Positions 10,069 through 23,500 of a stretch of 64,000 nt of DNA are shown piece by piece. Position 1 is the first letter of the stretch, and each line of letters starts with the position of its first letter. Made by a program: the position numbers and the translations under genes. The notes under the pieces are model-generated. The model worked only from the letters and a program-made list of their open reading frames with translations, ran no database searches and was not told the origin of the DNA. Source of the DNA: Kitagawia praeruptora (taxonomy: Eukaryota > Streptophyta > Magnoliopsida > Apiales > Apiaceae); the NCBI GenBank assembly GCA_037693485.1, contig CM075344.1:95515001-95579000 (forward strand). Reading direction: 5' to 3'.

Positions 10069-13000
10069 TGTAACACCCCCAGATCCAGGGTCAGGGATCT
10101 GGTCGTTACGGTCTCAATATCCATCCATAAAACCAACATAATTTAAATTACAACCTTGTGACCCAAAACAACAACATAAAACACACCCGTTATAGTCCCA
10201 GAGATGAAATCAGAGTAACCATTAATACTATTAATCACAAGTTGGAGTTCTTACAACCCAAAGAATTACAATTTTACAATTTACATGCTCTTTGCCATCC
10301 ATTGGTATATGCCATATATATATAAATACATTTGGTGCACAAATGCTAACAACTAGCCTACTAGAGGCTGCATCCTCAGCAATGGTAACTATGACCTCCA
10401 CGATTAATCCTCTGACGGCTAACACCTGCTATGCTGAGTGCGCCTTGCGCGGCCATCTAATCTAGCTGTTGTTGTGATATAAATGAATAAAGCAAGGGTG
10501 AGCAATAGCCCACCAAAAATATGATTGAACAGTGATAATATATAACAGTCCAAAATATCTTTGAAACCATATGCCATGCATTAACGATGTAGTACCAATA
10601 TAAGGTATGAGATGAAGTTACAAGGTAACTCAAAATATATTTGTTTTGAATAACTATCTGCTATGTCAAAGATGAGCCAGATATTATCAACTTTTCATAA
10701 TAGAGGAACTTGCAGGAAGAATATTGCAATTCCAATTCAAACACTTTTCAAACCTGCCAATAATGATAAGGTTGCAGGAAATTTCCAACATTGAGAGATG
10801 AACTAATACTGGAGTTTGACGCGCCAGGAGACATAGCATTTACACGATGATCAGTCGCATGTTATGCTCCCCACCTCTTGTTTACTACATGTAGAAGGAA
10901 GCACCGACGGATTTACTTGTCTACCGCCCTCTGGAACCCCCCGGCCAACGGTTGGGCCATTTGCTGGACCGGCGCCACTGGGTCACTTACGCATCTCCTA
11001 GTTCATTTCACATCCATAACTTTGAAACGTGAAGTTCCTCCCCCTTTCCCCAAGTATATTACTTGTTGATAGGACTCCACAAAGTAGTCGTATCTAGTTG
11101 GAAAGGAAAAATCACCAATATTTCCCAAGCTGATGCTTGTTAATGGATATAAACTTGTTCCATCAATTCTTACCCCTCGAGCGTTGAGGAGGTAACCAAA
11201 CAGACTCATATCGATGTTTGAAGAATCAAGATGTGAGTGACAAGATAGTTTTAGCAAGTATAGGACCGGGCAGTCCAATAAATAATATCTCTTAAGTGAG
11301 GTCCCCTTATATACGTTTGGAAGTTGAGCGAGTATTTAAATCTTCTTTAAGATAGATTTAATTAAAAATAGAGTTTTGGAAACCTCCCCTTGATAAAAAT
11401 AGTCATAAACTACTCCAAAATATTTTACACCATATCTGAAGGTGACATATAATCTTTGAATAATATGAATCATTATAAAAGAACTTAAAAGGATTTAAAT
11501 AAATATTCCAAGAATATTTATTAACTCAATATTAATTAAGGAATATGAATAAATCATAATATTACTCGTAAGTAATCCTCGAATGAATATTTAGAATTAT
11601 TTACTAAATAACTCTCTTCTTTATATGAATATTCCAGATAATATTCATTAATTAAATAAACTCAAATAACTGTTTAAAATAATGTTCACTAAATAAATCC
11701 AATCTTAAATGGATATTTGAAAATAATAATGTTTATTGGTGAAATAAACATCCCTTGGATATTTGATATAATATTCATTAAATTAATAATGAATATTCAA
11801 CTTAAAAATGATATTTGTTGATTAAATAATTGTCGACTGAATATTTGAGACAATATTCATTAACTAAATAATGAATATTCAATCTTAATAATATTTATCG
11901 AATGAATATTCGAAATTATGTTCAATAATTGAATCGACTTTAAATGAACGTCGAAGATAACATCTATCGTCTCAAGGGAATATTCAAAATAATATTTATC
12001 GATGAACTGGAGTTCGAATCAGTGTTCAACTAATATTTATAAAATAAATAGAGATTGAATGAATATTCGAAATAATATTCATTTAAATAAATAAGGCTCG
12101 AATGAACATTAAAATAATATTCATTAAATAAATAACTCGAATGAATATTCAAAATAATATTTATCGAAGAAATAAGAATGAATATTCTCTAAGTAAATAA
12201 CTTAACTGAGGGTTCGAAATAATATTCGAATATTAAATCGACTTTAGATAAATATTAAAGATAATGTTCATCGAATAATTAAATATCTGATGAATAACCC
12301 GAATAATATTTATCAAATAATCTCAAAGGAATATCTCAATAATATTCTCCAGATAATAAATGGGAAATATTTACTTAATTATTTTCCTCTGAAAATAATG
12401 TCAATATATCAAGAAATAACGACTCCCGGTCTATAATCAAGGAATGAGGTTCAGATGCCCTTCGTTTAAGGGTCTTACAAATTTCCGGCTTATAACTGAT
12501 ATAATAACTATCTAGCTCATAAGCCAACAATAATTCAGGGAACAAGTATATCAATATGACTTTGAAAGTAGGCATGCGTGCTATGGCATATGTATAACAG
12601 AAAGCATACATATATATATACTCACAACAACAGTCTTTTAAAAAGGATTTGAAACTTGCCTGGGAATCGGGTGCGGGTAGGGGTAGTGGTAGCGTGTCCC
12701 GGGTCAGCCTGATGATCTATAAATAGCCAAGGCATTCGGGATTAATCACTTAACACCTTTCAAAGGGTTAAGTATAAACTTAACTTAAATCGAAACACGT
12801 TTTCAAGTCGTTTCGTTATACCCCTCTAATTCACTCTTATTATTGCTTTTATTACCCGACACTTGTTCGTTACTAAAGCATGACATTACACTTACATATG
12901 GTAAGTATTTAAATCGTATAAGTTTTAAAGTCCAAATATTAGACCTCGATATTTATCGATCGTTTTCTAAGTGGTTTACCGAAGTTATAACCAAGTATAC

Positions 13001-14892
13001 CTCTTAGGGGTACTTTCGTACTTAACCATGATTCGAACATTTTTATAAAATCGGAAAACGATCCATTCGACATGTGGTCTTCTCCCACACCTTCATTTTT
13101 ACCTCTAATATTTAATTATTAAGATTCGCCACTGATTTCGCAATATTAAAGGGATCCAATTTCGGTTACGAACTTTTGATTACGGTTCCGAACCACTTTC
13201 ACGAATTTAATCATAACTCCTAAACCGTAAGTCCGTTTCATGCGATCTTTATATCAAAACGAAGCTCATAACATAATCTAGCTTATCATGGCATAAATCG
13301 AAGATAATCAGTGAGTTACATCTACTGTCAAGTTCGTGGTCTTAAGGTTAACGAAATTTCGACATTACGACGGCTATAAATCGAACGTTCTAAAAATTAT
13401 AACAACAATACCAAGCCACACCGGGCACAAATCCAACTTATACACATGTTCATCATCTCAAAAAGTCCAGAAGCTACTGATCTTAGCATCAAAATCATCA
13501 TGCTTCTTAAATCAACAAAACCACTTAACTAATCATGCTTATAACATTATCAAGAACATACTACTCTAAAATCATCAAGAACAAGCATAATCTCAAAGTA
13601 AGATCTAGGGTTTTCAAGACTTACACCTTCCTTGGAGTATGATCTAGCCTTACTAAGCTTGGTATGGTCCTTGGATAGCCTTAAGTTAGCTAAGATCAAC
13701 CATGAAAACAAGAAAATCAAAGATTAGTTCATGAAAACACTATTCACCCTCCTCTTGAATCATTTTTTTGAAAATGGAAAAAGAAGAGATTGAAGCTAAG
13801 ATTTTGAGGAGATCATTTTTATGAATTATAGGACTCACCATAAAAGTTTCAAGATCAAACAATGGTTGGAAGTGGGATTTCTCCCCTTGAATTAAGAAAA
13901 AGCCGAATGTAAAGGAAAGAGAGAGAGTTGGTGTTCTTGCTTTGTTGCTCTTGGATAATGATGCATAAAGTAATGTTTTTAGATAATATCTCATGTCAAA
14001 CACCTTTATTAAAGTGATGATGCACTAGATGATGTCTTTAGCAAGCCATGTGTTGATCTTTTGGTGGTTTAAGTCTAACCAAGTGGTTTGATTGCTAAGT
14101 ACTTAGTTGATTCCCTTGATTCTAGTTACTCTTGTAACTATGTTGGTTACTAGATATTTTCTAGTGGCTTGTGGATGACTCTTGCTCCCTCTGCTTGTTC
14201 CTTTGTCCGTTTATTGCTTAATTCGTTGATCGTTCGAGGGAATAACTCATTCGTTTCTAATTAGGGTTTTACCGAAAACCTTCTTAATATTTCTAATACT
14301 ATTCTTCATCATTCTTAATACTTCTCGAATTTAAATTCCTTAATTCCCTTTTATAAATCCTTAAGTCTTGCAGTGTCCAGGGAAATCTCGGAGAAAATAA
14401 AAGTGCTCTTTTTCTGAATCCGACAGCTTTTACATACACTTATTTTCCTCCTGGATCACTAATACGAATTCAGAAATCCGTTCCGAATACCGGGTATAAC
14501 ATTATTATAATAATATTCCAAATTCCACCAAAATCACTATTCATCACTTATTTTTATTTAATTCCTATAATTAGGAAAATGAACCTGGTTCACCCTCGAG
14601 TGTTCCTTAACCTTTTTACGGAACCGCTGGGCTTATAATAGATATTGATTTGGATGTCATGAGGGTATCTATTTCTCTCTAGGGAATCTTATCTTAACTT
14701 TCTAGGAGATAGATTATTCTAATCTAAGTTATCACCCAATAGCATCCCTCAGGACATATAACCTTGGAATATATATCCTTCCATTATTCATTCATTAAAG
14801 CCAGTATTACATTGTAGTTGTAACCACTATTCCCTCTTACATCAATACATAATAAAAAGTTTTAATTCTACCCAAAAATCTGGGTTCTTACA
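10069..14892 (-). repeat. Chromovirus LTR, copy 1 (4824 bp)
   Basis: TGTAACACCCCC...GGGTTCTTACA on the plus strand. It contains a long AT-rich block (about 11330-12370) of GAATAT/ATATTC words. It holds no credible gene: short frames conserved in copy 2 reflect the duplication. From about 13944 to the end it is identical to copy 2; to the left the copies differ at roughly 25-30 sites by eye. Confidence 0.92.
11330..12370. repeat. AT-rich palindromic word array inside the chromovirus LTR
   Basis: Dozens of copies of gaatattc-, aataatattcat- and ttaaataa-type words spaced roughly 25-40 bp apart. Each is close to its own complement, so the strand can fold many ways. The same array occurs in copy 2 (about 21850-22910) and, diverged, in related LTRs at 42690-43300 and 40500-41200. 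Confidence 0.75.
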
Positions 14893-14911
14893 GTCTCCCC
14901 TTCTTAAAAGG
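14893..14911 (-). other. Polypurine tract of the chromovirus
   Basis: The minus strand reads CCTTTTAAGAAGGGGAGAC immediately before the LTR start TGTAAGAACC. The same sequence is at 25423-25441, beside copy 2. It overlaps the degenerate C-terminus of pol. Confidence 0.85.
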
Positions 14912-17900
14912 ATTCCGTCCCGGAATCAAGTAGAAGACAATTGGGTACTTGTTGGTTATTTCGCTTTCCAATTCTCTGGTCGATCCTTACACATTCCAAT
15001 CTTTCTAAAGCACATCGTACTGGTGTTACAATACACCCTTTATCCGTTCTACCAATTCTTTGATACTTTCGCACAACACATTATATGGTATACACTCTTG
15101 TCCGGTCTTATACTATTAACCTTATTGGTACGTGCAGTGACTTCGGTATCTTGCAATTCCTGATCGCTTTAATCTTCGCAATCTCGATGTATATATATTT
15201 AGGTGGAAAAATTTATCGAGAGATCACTGTGATCAATGAACATTTGTTATATTGCATAGCTAGTACAGAAGGGGGCCAACCTTTAGTACTTGACAAGCAA
15301 TTAAACAATTAATGGCATTCCACTTAGACTCCTATCACACAGACAGAGAGTCACGTAGTGTTACCTCCCCTCCTTAAAGGGTTGTTCTTCTCAATTTAGA
15401 AGAAGATAAATAAGGGAGAAGAAAAGAACGAATTTCAAAGAATCATATAAGAAAGTTTTCATGATTGTCAAAATATCATACTTAGAATTTACCTCTGAAC
15501 TATAGAGGTTTATTAGAGAAGAAAAATAATCATATTCATATCAAATTCCACTTTTCGTAATCTCACATATCACATGTCCTAGCTGCTCTGTCCATCATTC
15601 TATGGACCTATACTCTTGCTTGATATTAGCACCACTTACTTTTTGGAAAATCCTTCAACCTCTCAGGTTAAATCTTGGATTTCTCGCTTGACATTATTAT
15701 TACTCACATTTCACGCCCCGAAACTGGCTCTTTCATACTCATAATTCTAACACTATCAGGTTGTCATTCCGAGAGCTCGTTAAGAAAACCCATTCATCAC
15801 TCCATTCATAACATTCCTTGCTTCACATTCCATAATTATTTCCCAATCTTTTCTTTATCAATCACATCCTTCATATTGTCTAATTCTTATTTACTCTTGT
15901 TGTTTACTCTATCGTCATCTCAATGTTGAGACACTCGCCACCTTTACTCAATACGTGTTACACGTTTGGGGTCGAATTTTCCTTTGTTCAACCGTCTAGA
16001 TTTCACTTTCTCATTCCATGAGTCTCTTTATTTCTCAATCAACTATTCCATATTTCCTCGGATTTTCCAACTTAAAAGGAGTCAATTTGTATGTCATTCA
16101 TGCTCCTAATTCCAACTTTCCGTTTTGGCCAATACCCTTACCTTGCCAATTCCATACTTCTCTCGCTTCATTACTGGAGCTTCTCATGAGTACGCCTATC
16201 TGACTCTCTTATTAATTCCCAATTCTATTTCCATCTCTATCAGTCTCTTGTTTTTATTTCTACCATAATCATTTATGAACCATCATAACCTAATTCTTCA
16301 TTTCAAATATCCCGTCGTTCCAGAAATTACACCATCCCAAAATAAACCTGGATGATTTCTCTAACTTAGATTCAATTCGACATTTCCACGGTCGTTACCA
16401 CCTAATTTCTCAGAAGGATCACCATCGCTTATCGTTTACGCAGTGATTGAATAACTAAACGTACGGTTTCATAATTGTCAGTTCAAGATCTTCTAGGAAA
16501 ACAAAATAATCACTATTCCCTATCCATAGGGAATGCTTCCTGAACTTGACGTAGATATTACATGAAGCAGATAAAATTGCAAAAGAGCTTCCAGCATCGC
16601 AGCTGAAACAAGCTGGTGAGATTATTAATCATATATCTCCGGTAGAAGACTAAAAGCTTAGCGGTTTGCTTAATCGCTTGCCAACCTCATAATTCTCTAT
16701 CTCGTTTGCACAGAAATACACCAACATAAACTTGCTTGTCATTCATCATCGTGCCATTTGGCTTATCAGTATTTGTACCCTCTCTTTCTGGTTATCTACT
16801 ACCAATTCCTTGTTACTTAACTTCCCCCCACTCTTTCCAAAGGAAAGGCGAGTCTCTTGGGGGATTTGGTCTGGCATGTCGTAGAGCCTTATAATGTCGG
16901 TAATGTGCTACTGGCAACATCAGGAATCGAATCTTTACTTAAACTATTCTTATAGTTGATCCTGGCAAAATCATTAGACGGAATGTAACTTCCTCTACCA
17001 CATTATGACCATCAAGGTCCTTACATTATCATTCTATTTCTTTGGTATGAGCATTTATACTTACTCCCCTATACTTAAAGTGTCGGCCACCTCGTTGGCC
17101 TTTCCTGATTATAATAATTTCTTGAGATCAATGTTTTCTGGATCTATTCCAACTCAGGGTGGAAGCATTCTCCCTTAAGTTCTGCTGAATGAGAGCAAGC
17201 ATCTATCAGTCTTTTCCAAAAGTCATTGCTTCCACCTTTCTAGTGTGAACTTTACTACCGTTACTCCCAATCATACCTAGGGTATTTCCTTACTTAAATC
17301 CCTTCTTGTTTTAGGATAATCTCAACCTTATTGGTTCAATTCATACTTTTTCATGATTTCACACATGCTTCCTCTGGCCTTATTGTTACTATGTCATACA
17401 TTCCTTACCAAACTTCCCTTTTTGAAGTTCAGAGCAATACCTTTTCCCTTATAGGGTTTCTTAGGTCCTCCTCATCATTCCTCCTGTATCTTTTGGGTAC
17501 AGGGTATATCAAACATCATTAATCAATTTTATAACAATTCTGTCTATATACTTTTCGAGACTCCTTTCCACAAATCCTTATAGGTTATTGATACTTTGGT
17601 CAATTCAACTTATATCATCTGAATTCACAATGTCTGTATTAGGGGTGATGTTATCCTTTGTGCATCCCCCAGGGTTCGTCTTAATATATGGACATTCTAT
17701 CCTCAATTCTATCTTCAAGGAATACTTATATCCTGTAGTTGGCAATCCAATCATATATTCTTAATAAAGGTCTCTTTTCAATCATTCTCATCTTAATCAT
17801 CCATAGGTAGCTTAAAGCTAACCTCTTCTTATGAATGTCGGTCTACATGACCTTCCAAAAGACAAAATATGATTATCTGCTCTTTCTTACAGGACTTGGT

Positions 17901-20562
17901 AATGGTAGCAAGGATGTTCTGGGAGATATTGGTCGCGTTCAACGTGAATCTCTTAGTGCCTAATGCTCCTTTTGAGGACACTAAGTTCAGATAGCATTTA
18001 TGCATCATACTGCACCATTTTCTAATAATCTTCGTAACTCTTCAGTGGTCGCTACCCTCAATCCTAATACGTCCATGGTATATATAAAATCCATCATTCT
18101 GTATCTCAATTCAATTTATATCAAAAGTCCTCGCGGTTGGCACTTGATTAGAAGCACCCCGCTTTGTCCTTACATTGCTGGTTCAGTCACTTGATAATCC
18201 TTAGTGACTTGGCCCCATCTGGCCATGCTAAAATATGTGAGTTTAGGGGTTGGCTACTAGCATTACTTTTCTAGCGATTGCCGGCATAGTGCCTTCTTCT
18301 TTGATATATTTAGATCTTTCCAAAACTTTATTCCATATAAGTCTCAATCGACTTCTCGGTGCCACGCCCGGTCACCTTTTTCTTTACTTTTATCCTTTCA
18401 ACTATTCTTATTAATTCCACGCGCCACAAAAGCTTAACACTTCTGGCATAACAACATTTTCATTTAAGTCAATCCCAGAATTTCTCAGTCCGGCTTGTTT
18501 CTTAATTACATTTCTATTTTTCCGTCCAATCTCAACTTCAAAATTTTGTCTCTACAATCAATCGTAATAATTGGGATCTATCTACCAATCCGTGTAGCGG
18601 CTACCTTACCCAATTCATAGGGTTTGCCTCAGTTTCCACTCTCCTCAGTGATGTATTCAGATAGTCCGAAAGACAAGGTTTGCCAAATTTTGTCCAATTC
18701 CTTTCCAGAATCAGGGAAATTTGGTCAATCTATCCACCTTCTGGTAACACTACGAAGATTCACTTCGAAACCCGAAGAAAACTCTAGGAACATCCAAACA
18801 GGTCGAACCGTAAGCAGTTAGAGTAACGGTACGTTTGACATAAAGTTGGGAGTCTAACCATTGGAAGGAACCAAATATATATACCTCCCTTAGAAGAGAA
18901 AATCAAAGTTTCCAAACTGAAACATACCAAATCTTCCTGGTACATAATCGTCCTAATAGTCGATACTACCGAATACTAGTCTACCTAAAATCTAGTCTTA
19001 GAATGAACACTACCGTCAAGTTAGTCATTCCACGAAACTGGCACTACCAGGGCCTTCCGAATCTGATGAACCGTGCTGTCCGAATGCATCTACAATTGCA
19101 CTGCCATGTTGCACAAGCACAGCACCTAAACCTGTACGAGATGCATCCTAATAAATTCCAAAATTTTCCTTCCTCTAATAGATAACGCTAATGCTGGGTC
19201 ATTACCAATTTTATCTTTAGCTCCAGGGAGATTTTCCCCCATTTATCTTGTACATTCAAACTTTTAGTCTTATTAATAAGTCGGGTTATGGGACTGTACT
19301 CTTTGTAAAGTCCTGAGCAAATCTTTGGTAATACCTCGTGAATCTTATGAAATTCCTCACCCTTGCCGGTGTGGTTGGTCTTTCTCCATTTGAAACTGTC
19401 TTTAACTTAGTGGGGTCGATCAACACTACTCCTATTGATCATGTGTCCTATTAACTGGACTTCATTTTGCCAAAACTCTTACTTCGAGAACTTGGCCTAC
19501 ACCTATTCTCTTAGGTTTCATCTAAAAGAATTCTCAATTACATCTCAACCACTGTTCGCCTTGCCTAATCCATTTATGATTCAGTGTCAGAATAAGCTTA
19601 AGGTAACTACCATAATCCATTCAAGGAAAAGAAAGAATTTAATATTCCTTTGAATCACATGCATCTAATGTTTCTGGTTCATCATTCCACTGAATTGAAC
19701 TAGACTTATACTTGGTTCCTGATGGTAGCCTTATTACTAGTTTATCACAGACTCACTGGTCTTCTCCTCTTGTAGGTCCTGAGATCATTGTCTCACTCAC
19801 TACTTCCTTATATTCTTTATCCATTCAGGCTATCACTTTCCATTATCTTTACTTTCTAAGCTGATCCATTCATAAAATGGACATCTCACTGAATAAGCCA
19901 CCTTATCAATCTCATTTTGGCTTCACAACTTATAACCTATGAAATCTGCCTTCTCATGGCGAATTACTACTTGATAATATTCAAACTTAACCCATTTATC
20001 AAATGATATGACACTTCTTGCCTCTATCTCAATTGTTCCTGGGACTCTACTTCCCAACATATATCGATGTCTTTGATAATCATGAATCATTCTTACTTGC
20101 TGGTACTTCATCTGGCAGTCCAGCTATGAATCCAATATGCCTCTTTAATTCTCTTCATAATTCAGTTCTTTACGCTCACTTCTCTGAGCACTATACCTTA
20201 ACTCTTACAGTCTCTCTGGCTGCGGCCCTCATCTCCTCAAGGTAGACTTCCCTGTCTCTAACAGGATTCTCCCCCTCTGCTGGAACCTCTTCCGGGTCCT
20301 CAGTAGAGTACTCTATCGAATCCACCATCCGATCGTCAGCATATAATCAGGCATCATCGTGCTCCTGCTCGTATGCCTCAAGGTCTGTCGCCTTACTAGT
20401 CGGTACAAGCACGAGCTAAGTTACTATCATGATACTTAATAGTTCCCATAAGGGTTTTATATGTCAATACTACATTAAGTAGTTCGACTATGAACTTGGC
20501 AAGAGTTCTTATTATCTTAATGAATTTATTGTTTTAACGTCGCATCATCTCTGGGATATATA

Positions 20563-20580
20563 ACGCTCTCTCTGATACCA
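20563..20580 (-). other. Primer binding site, initiator tRNA-Met type
   Basis: The minus strand reads TGGTATCAGAGAGAGC, four bases from the LTR end at 20585. TGGTATCAGAG is complementary to the 3' end of plant initiator tRNA-Met, the usual primer for copia and many gypsy elements. Confidence 0.9.
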
Positions 20581-20584
20581 TTTC

Positions 20585-23500
20585 TGTAACACCCCCAGAT
20601 CCAGGGTCAGGGATCTGGTCGTTACGGTCTCAATATCCATCCATAAAACCAACATAATTTAAATTACAACCTTGTGACCCAAAACAACAACATAAAACAC
20701 ACCCATTATAGTCCCAGAGATGAAATCAGAGTAACCATTAATACTATTAATCACAAGTTGGAGTTCTTACAACCCAAAGAATTACAATTTTACAATTTAC
20801 ATGCTCTTTGCCATCCATTGGTATATGCCATATATATATAAATACATTTGGTGCACAAATGCTAACAACTAGCCTACCAGAGGCTGCATCCTCAGCAATG
20901 GTAACTATGACCTCCGCGATTAATCCTCTGACGGCTAACACCTGCTATGCTGAGTGCGCCTTGCGCGGCCATCTGATCTAGCTGTTGTTGTGATATAAAT
21001 GAATAAAGCAAGGGTGAGCAATAGCCCACCAAAAATATGATTGAACAGTGATAATATATAACAGTCCAAAATATCTTTGAAACCATATGCCATGCATTAA
21101 GGATGTAGTACCAATATAAGGTATGAGATGAAGTTACAAGGTAACTCAAAATATATTTGTTTTGAATAACTATCTGCTATGTCAAAGATGAGCCAGATAT
21201 TATCAACTTTTCATAATAGAGGAACTTGCAGGAAGAATATTGCAATTCCAATTCAAACACTTTTCAAACCTGCCAATAATGATAAGGTTGCAGGAAATTT
21301 CCAACATTGAGAGATGAACTAATACTGGAGTTTGACGCGCCAGGAGACATAGCATTTACATGATGATCAGTCGCATGTTATGCTCCCCACCTCTTGTTTA
21401 CTACATGTAGAAGGAAGCACCGACGGATTTACTTGTCTACCGCCCTCTGGAACCCCCCGGCCAACGGTTGGGCCATTTGCTGGACCGGCGCCACTGGGTC
21501 ACTTACGCATCTCCTAGTTCATTTCACATCCATAACTTTGAAACGTGAAGTTCCTCCCCCTTTCCCCAAGTATATTACTTGTTGATAGGACTCCACAAAG
21601 TAGTCGTATCTAGTTGGAAAGGAAAAATCACCAATATTTCCCAAGCTGATGCTTATTAATGGATATAAACTTGTTCCATCAATTCTTACCCCTCGAGCGT
21701 TGAGGAGGTAACCAAACAGACTCATATCGATGTTTGAAGAATCAAGATGTGAGTGACAAGATAGTTTTAGTAAGTATAGGACCGGGCAGTCCAATAAATA
21801 ACATCTCTCAAGTGAGGTCCCCTTATATACGTTTGGAAGTTGAGCGAGTATTTAAATCTTCTTTAAGATAGATTTAATTAAAAATAGAGTTTTGGAAACC
21901 TCCCCTTGATAAAAATAGTCATAAACTACTCCAAAATATTTTACACCATATCTGAAGGTGACATATAATCTTTGAATAATATGAATCATTATAAAAGAAC
22001 TTAAAAGGATTTAAATAAATATTCCAAGAATATTTATTAACTCAATATTAATTAAGGAATATGAATAAATCATAATATTACTCGTAAGTAATCCTCGAAT
22101 GAATATTTAGAATTATTTACTAAATAACTCTCTTCTTTATATGAATATTCCAGATAATATTCATTAATTAAATAAACTCAAATAACTGTTTAAAATAATG
22201 TTCACTAAATAAATCCAATCTTAAATGGATATTTGAAAATAATAATGTTTATTGGTGAAATAAACATCCCTTGGATATTTGATATAATATTCATTAAATT
22301 AATAATGAATATTCAACTTAAAAATGATATTTATTGATGAAATAATTGTCGACTGAATATTTGAGACAATATTCATTAACTAAATAATGAATATTCAATC
22401 TTAATAATATTTATCGAAGAAATGATTATCGAATGAATATTCGAAATTATGTTCAATAATTGAATCGACTTTAAATGAACGTCGAAGATAACATCTATCG
22501 TCTCAAGGGAATATTCAAAATAATATTTATCGATGAACTGAAGTTCGAATCAGTGTTCAACTAATATTTATAAAATAAATAGAGATTGAATGAATATTCG
22601 AAATAATATTCATTTAAATAAATAAGGCTCGAATGAACATTAAAATAATATTCATTAAATAAATAACTCGAATGAATATTCAAAATAATATTTATCGAAG
22701 AAATAAGAATGAATATTCTCTAAGTAAATAACTTAACTGAGGGTTCGAAATAATATTCGAATATTAAATCGACTTTAGATAAATATTAAAGATAATGTTC
22801 ATCGAATAATTAAATATCTGATGAATAACCCGAATAATATTTATCAAATAATCTCAAAGGAATATCTCAATAATATTCGCCAGATAATAAATGGGAAATA
22901 TTTACTTAATTATTTCCACTGAAAATAATGTCAATATATCAAGAAATAACGACTCCCGGTCTATAATCAAGGAATGAGGTTCAGATGCCCTTCGTTTAAG
23001 GGTCTTACAAATTTCCGGCTTATAACTGATATAATAACTATCTAGCTCATAAGCCAACAATAATTCAGGGAACAAGTATATCAATATGACTTTGAAAGTA
23101 GGCATGCGTGCTATGGCATATGTATAACAGAAAGCATACATATATATATACTCACAACAACAGTCTTTTAAAAAGGATTTGAAACTTGCCTGGGAATCGG
23201 GTGCGGGTAGGGGTAGTGGTAGCGTGTCCCGGGTCAGCCTGATGATCTATAAATAGCCAAGGCATTCAGGATTAATCACTTAACACCTTTCAAAGGGTTA
23301 AGTATAAACTTAACTTAAATCGAAACACGTTTTCAAGTCGTTTCGTTATATCCCTCTAATTCACTCTTATTATTGCTTTTATTACCCGACACTTGTTCGT
23401 TACTAAAGCATGACATTACACTTACATATGGTAAGTATTTAAATCGTATAAGTTTTAAAGTCGAAATATTAGACCTCGATATTTATCGATCGTTTTCTAA

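Larger units (their letters stand above)
14893..20584 (-). pseudogene. Decayed gag-pol interior of the chromovirus
   Basis: No long frame survives, but recognisable pieces occur in the expected minus-strand order. A gag N-terminal acidic stretch (EYSTEDPEEVPAEGENP) lies at about 20222-20335. RT C-terminal motifs follow: AKFSK, stop, EFWQNEVQLIGHM (about 19430-19510) and RYYQRFAQDF (about 19280-19350). The RNase H end GKANEVADTLS is at about 17060-17110. The last pol codons lie beside the polypurine tract. Each carries stops or frameshifts. This places it in the Tekay/Del chromovirus group by motif wording, without phylogenetic proof. Confidence 0.75.

Noticed and set aside
13740..14003. 87-codon frame conserved at 24270-24533
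   Set aside because: Conservation is explained by the duplicated LTR; the related LTR at 41313 does not keep it open.
14893..20584. Reading the chromovirus as a LARD (noncoding large LTR element)
   Set aside because: Remnants of gag, RT and RNase H in the right order show a decayed coding element instead.
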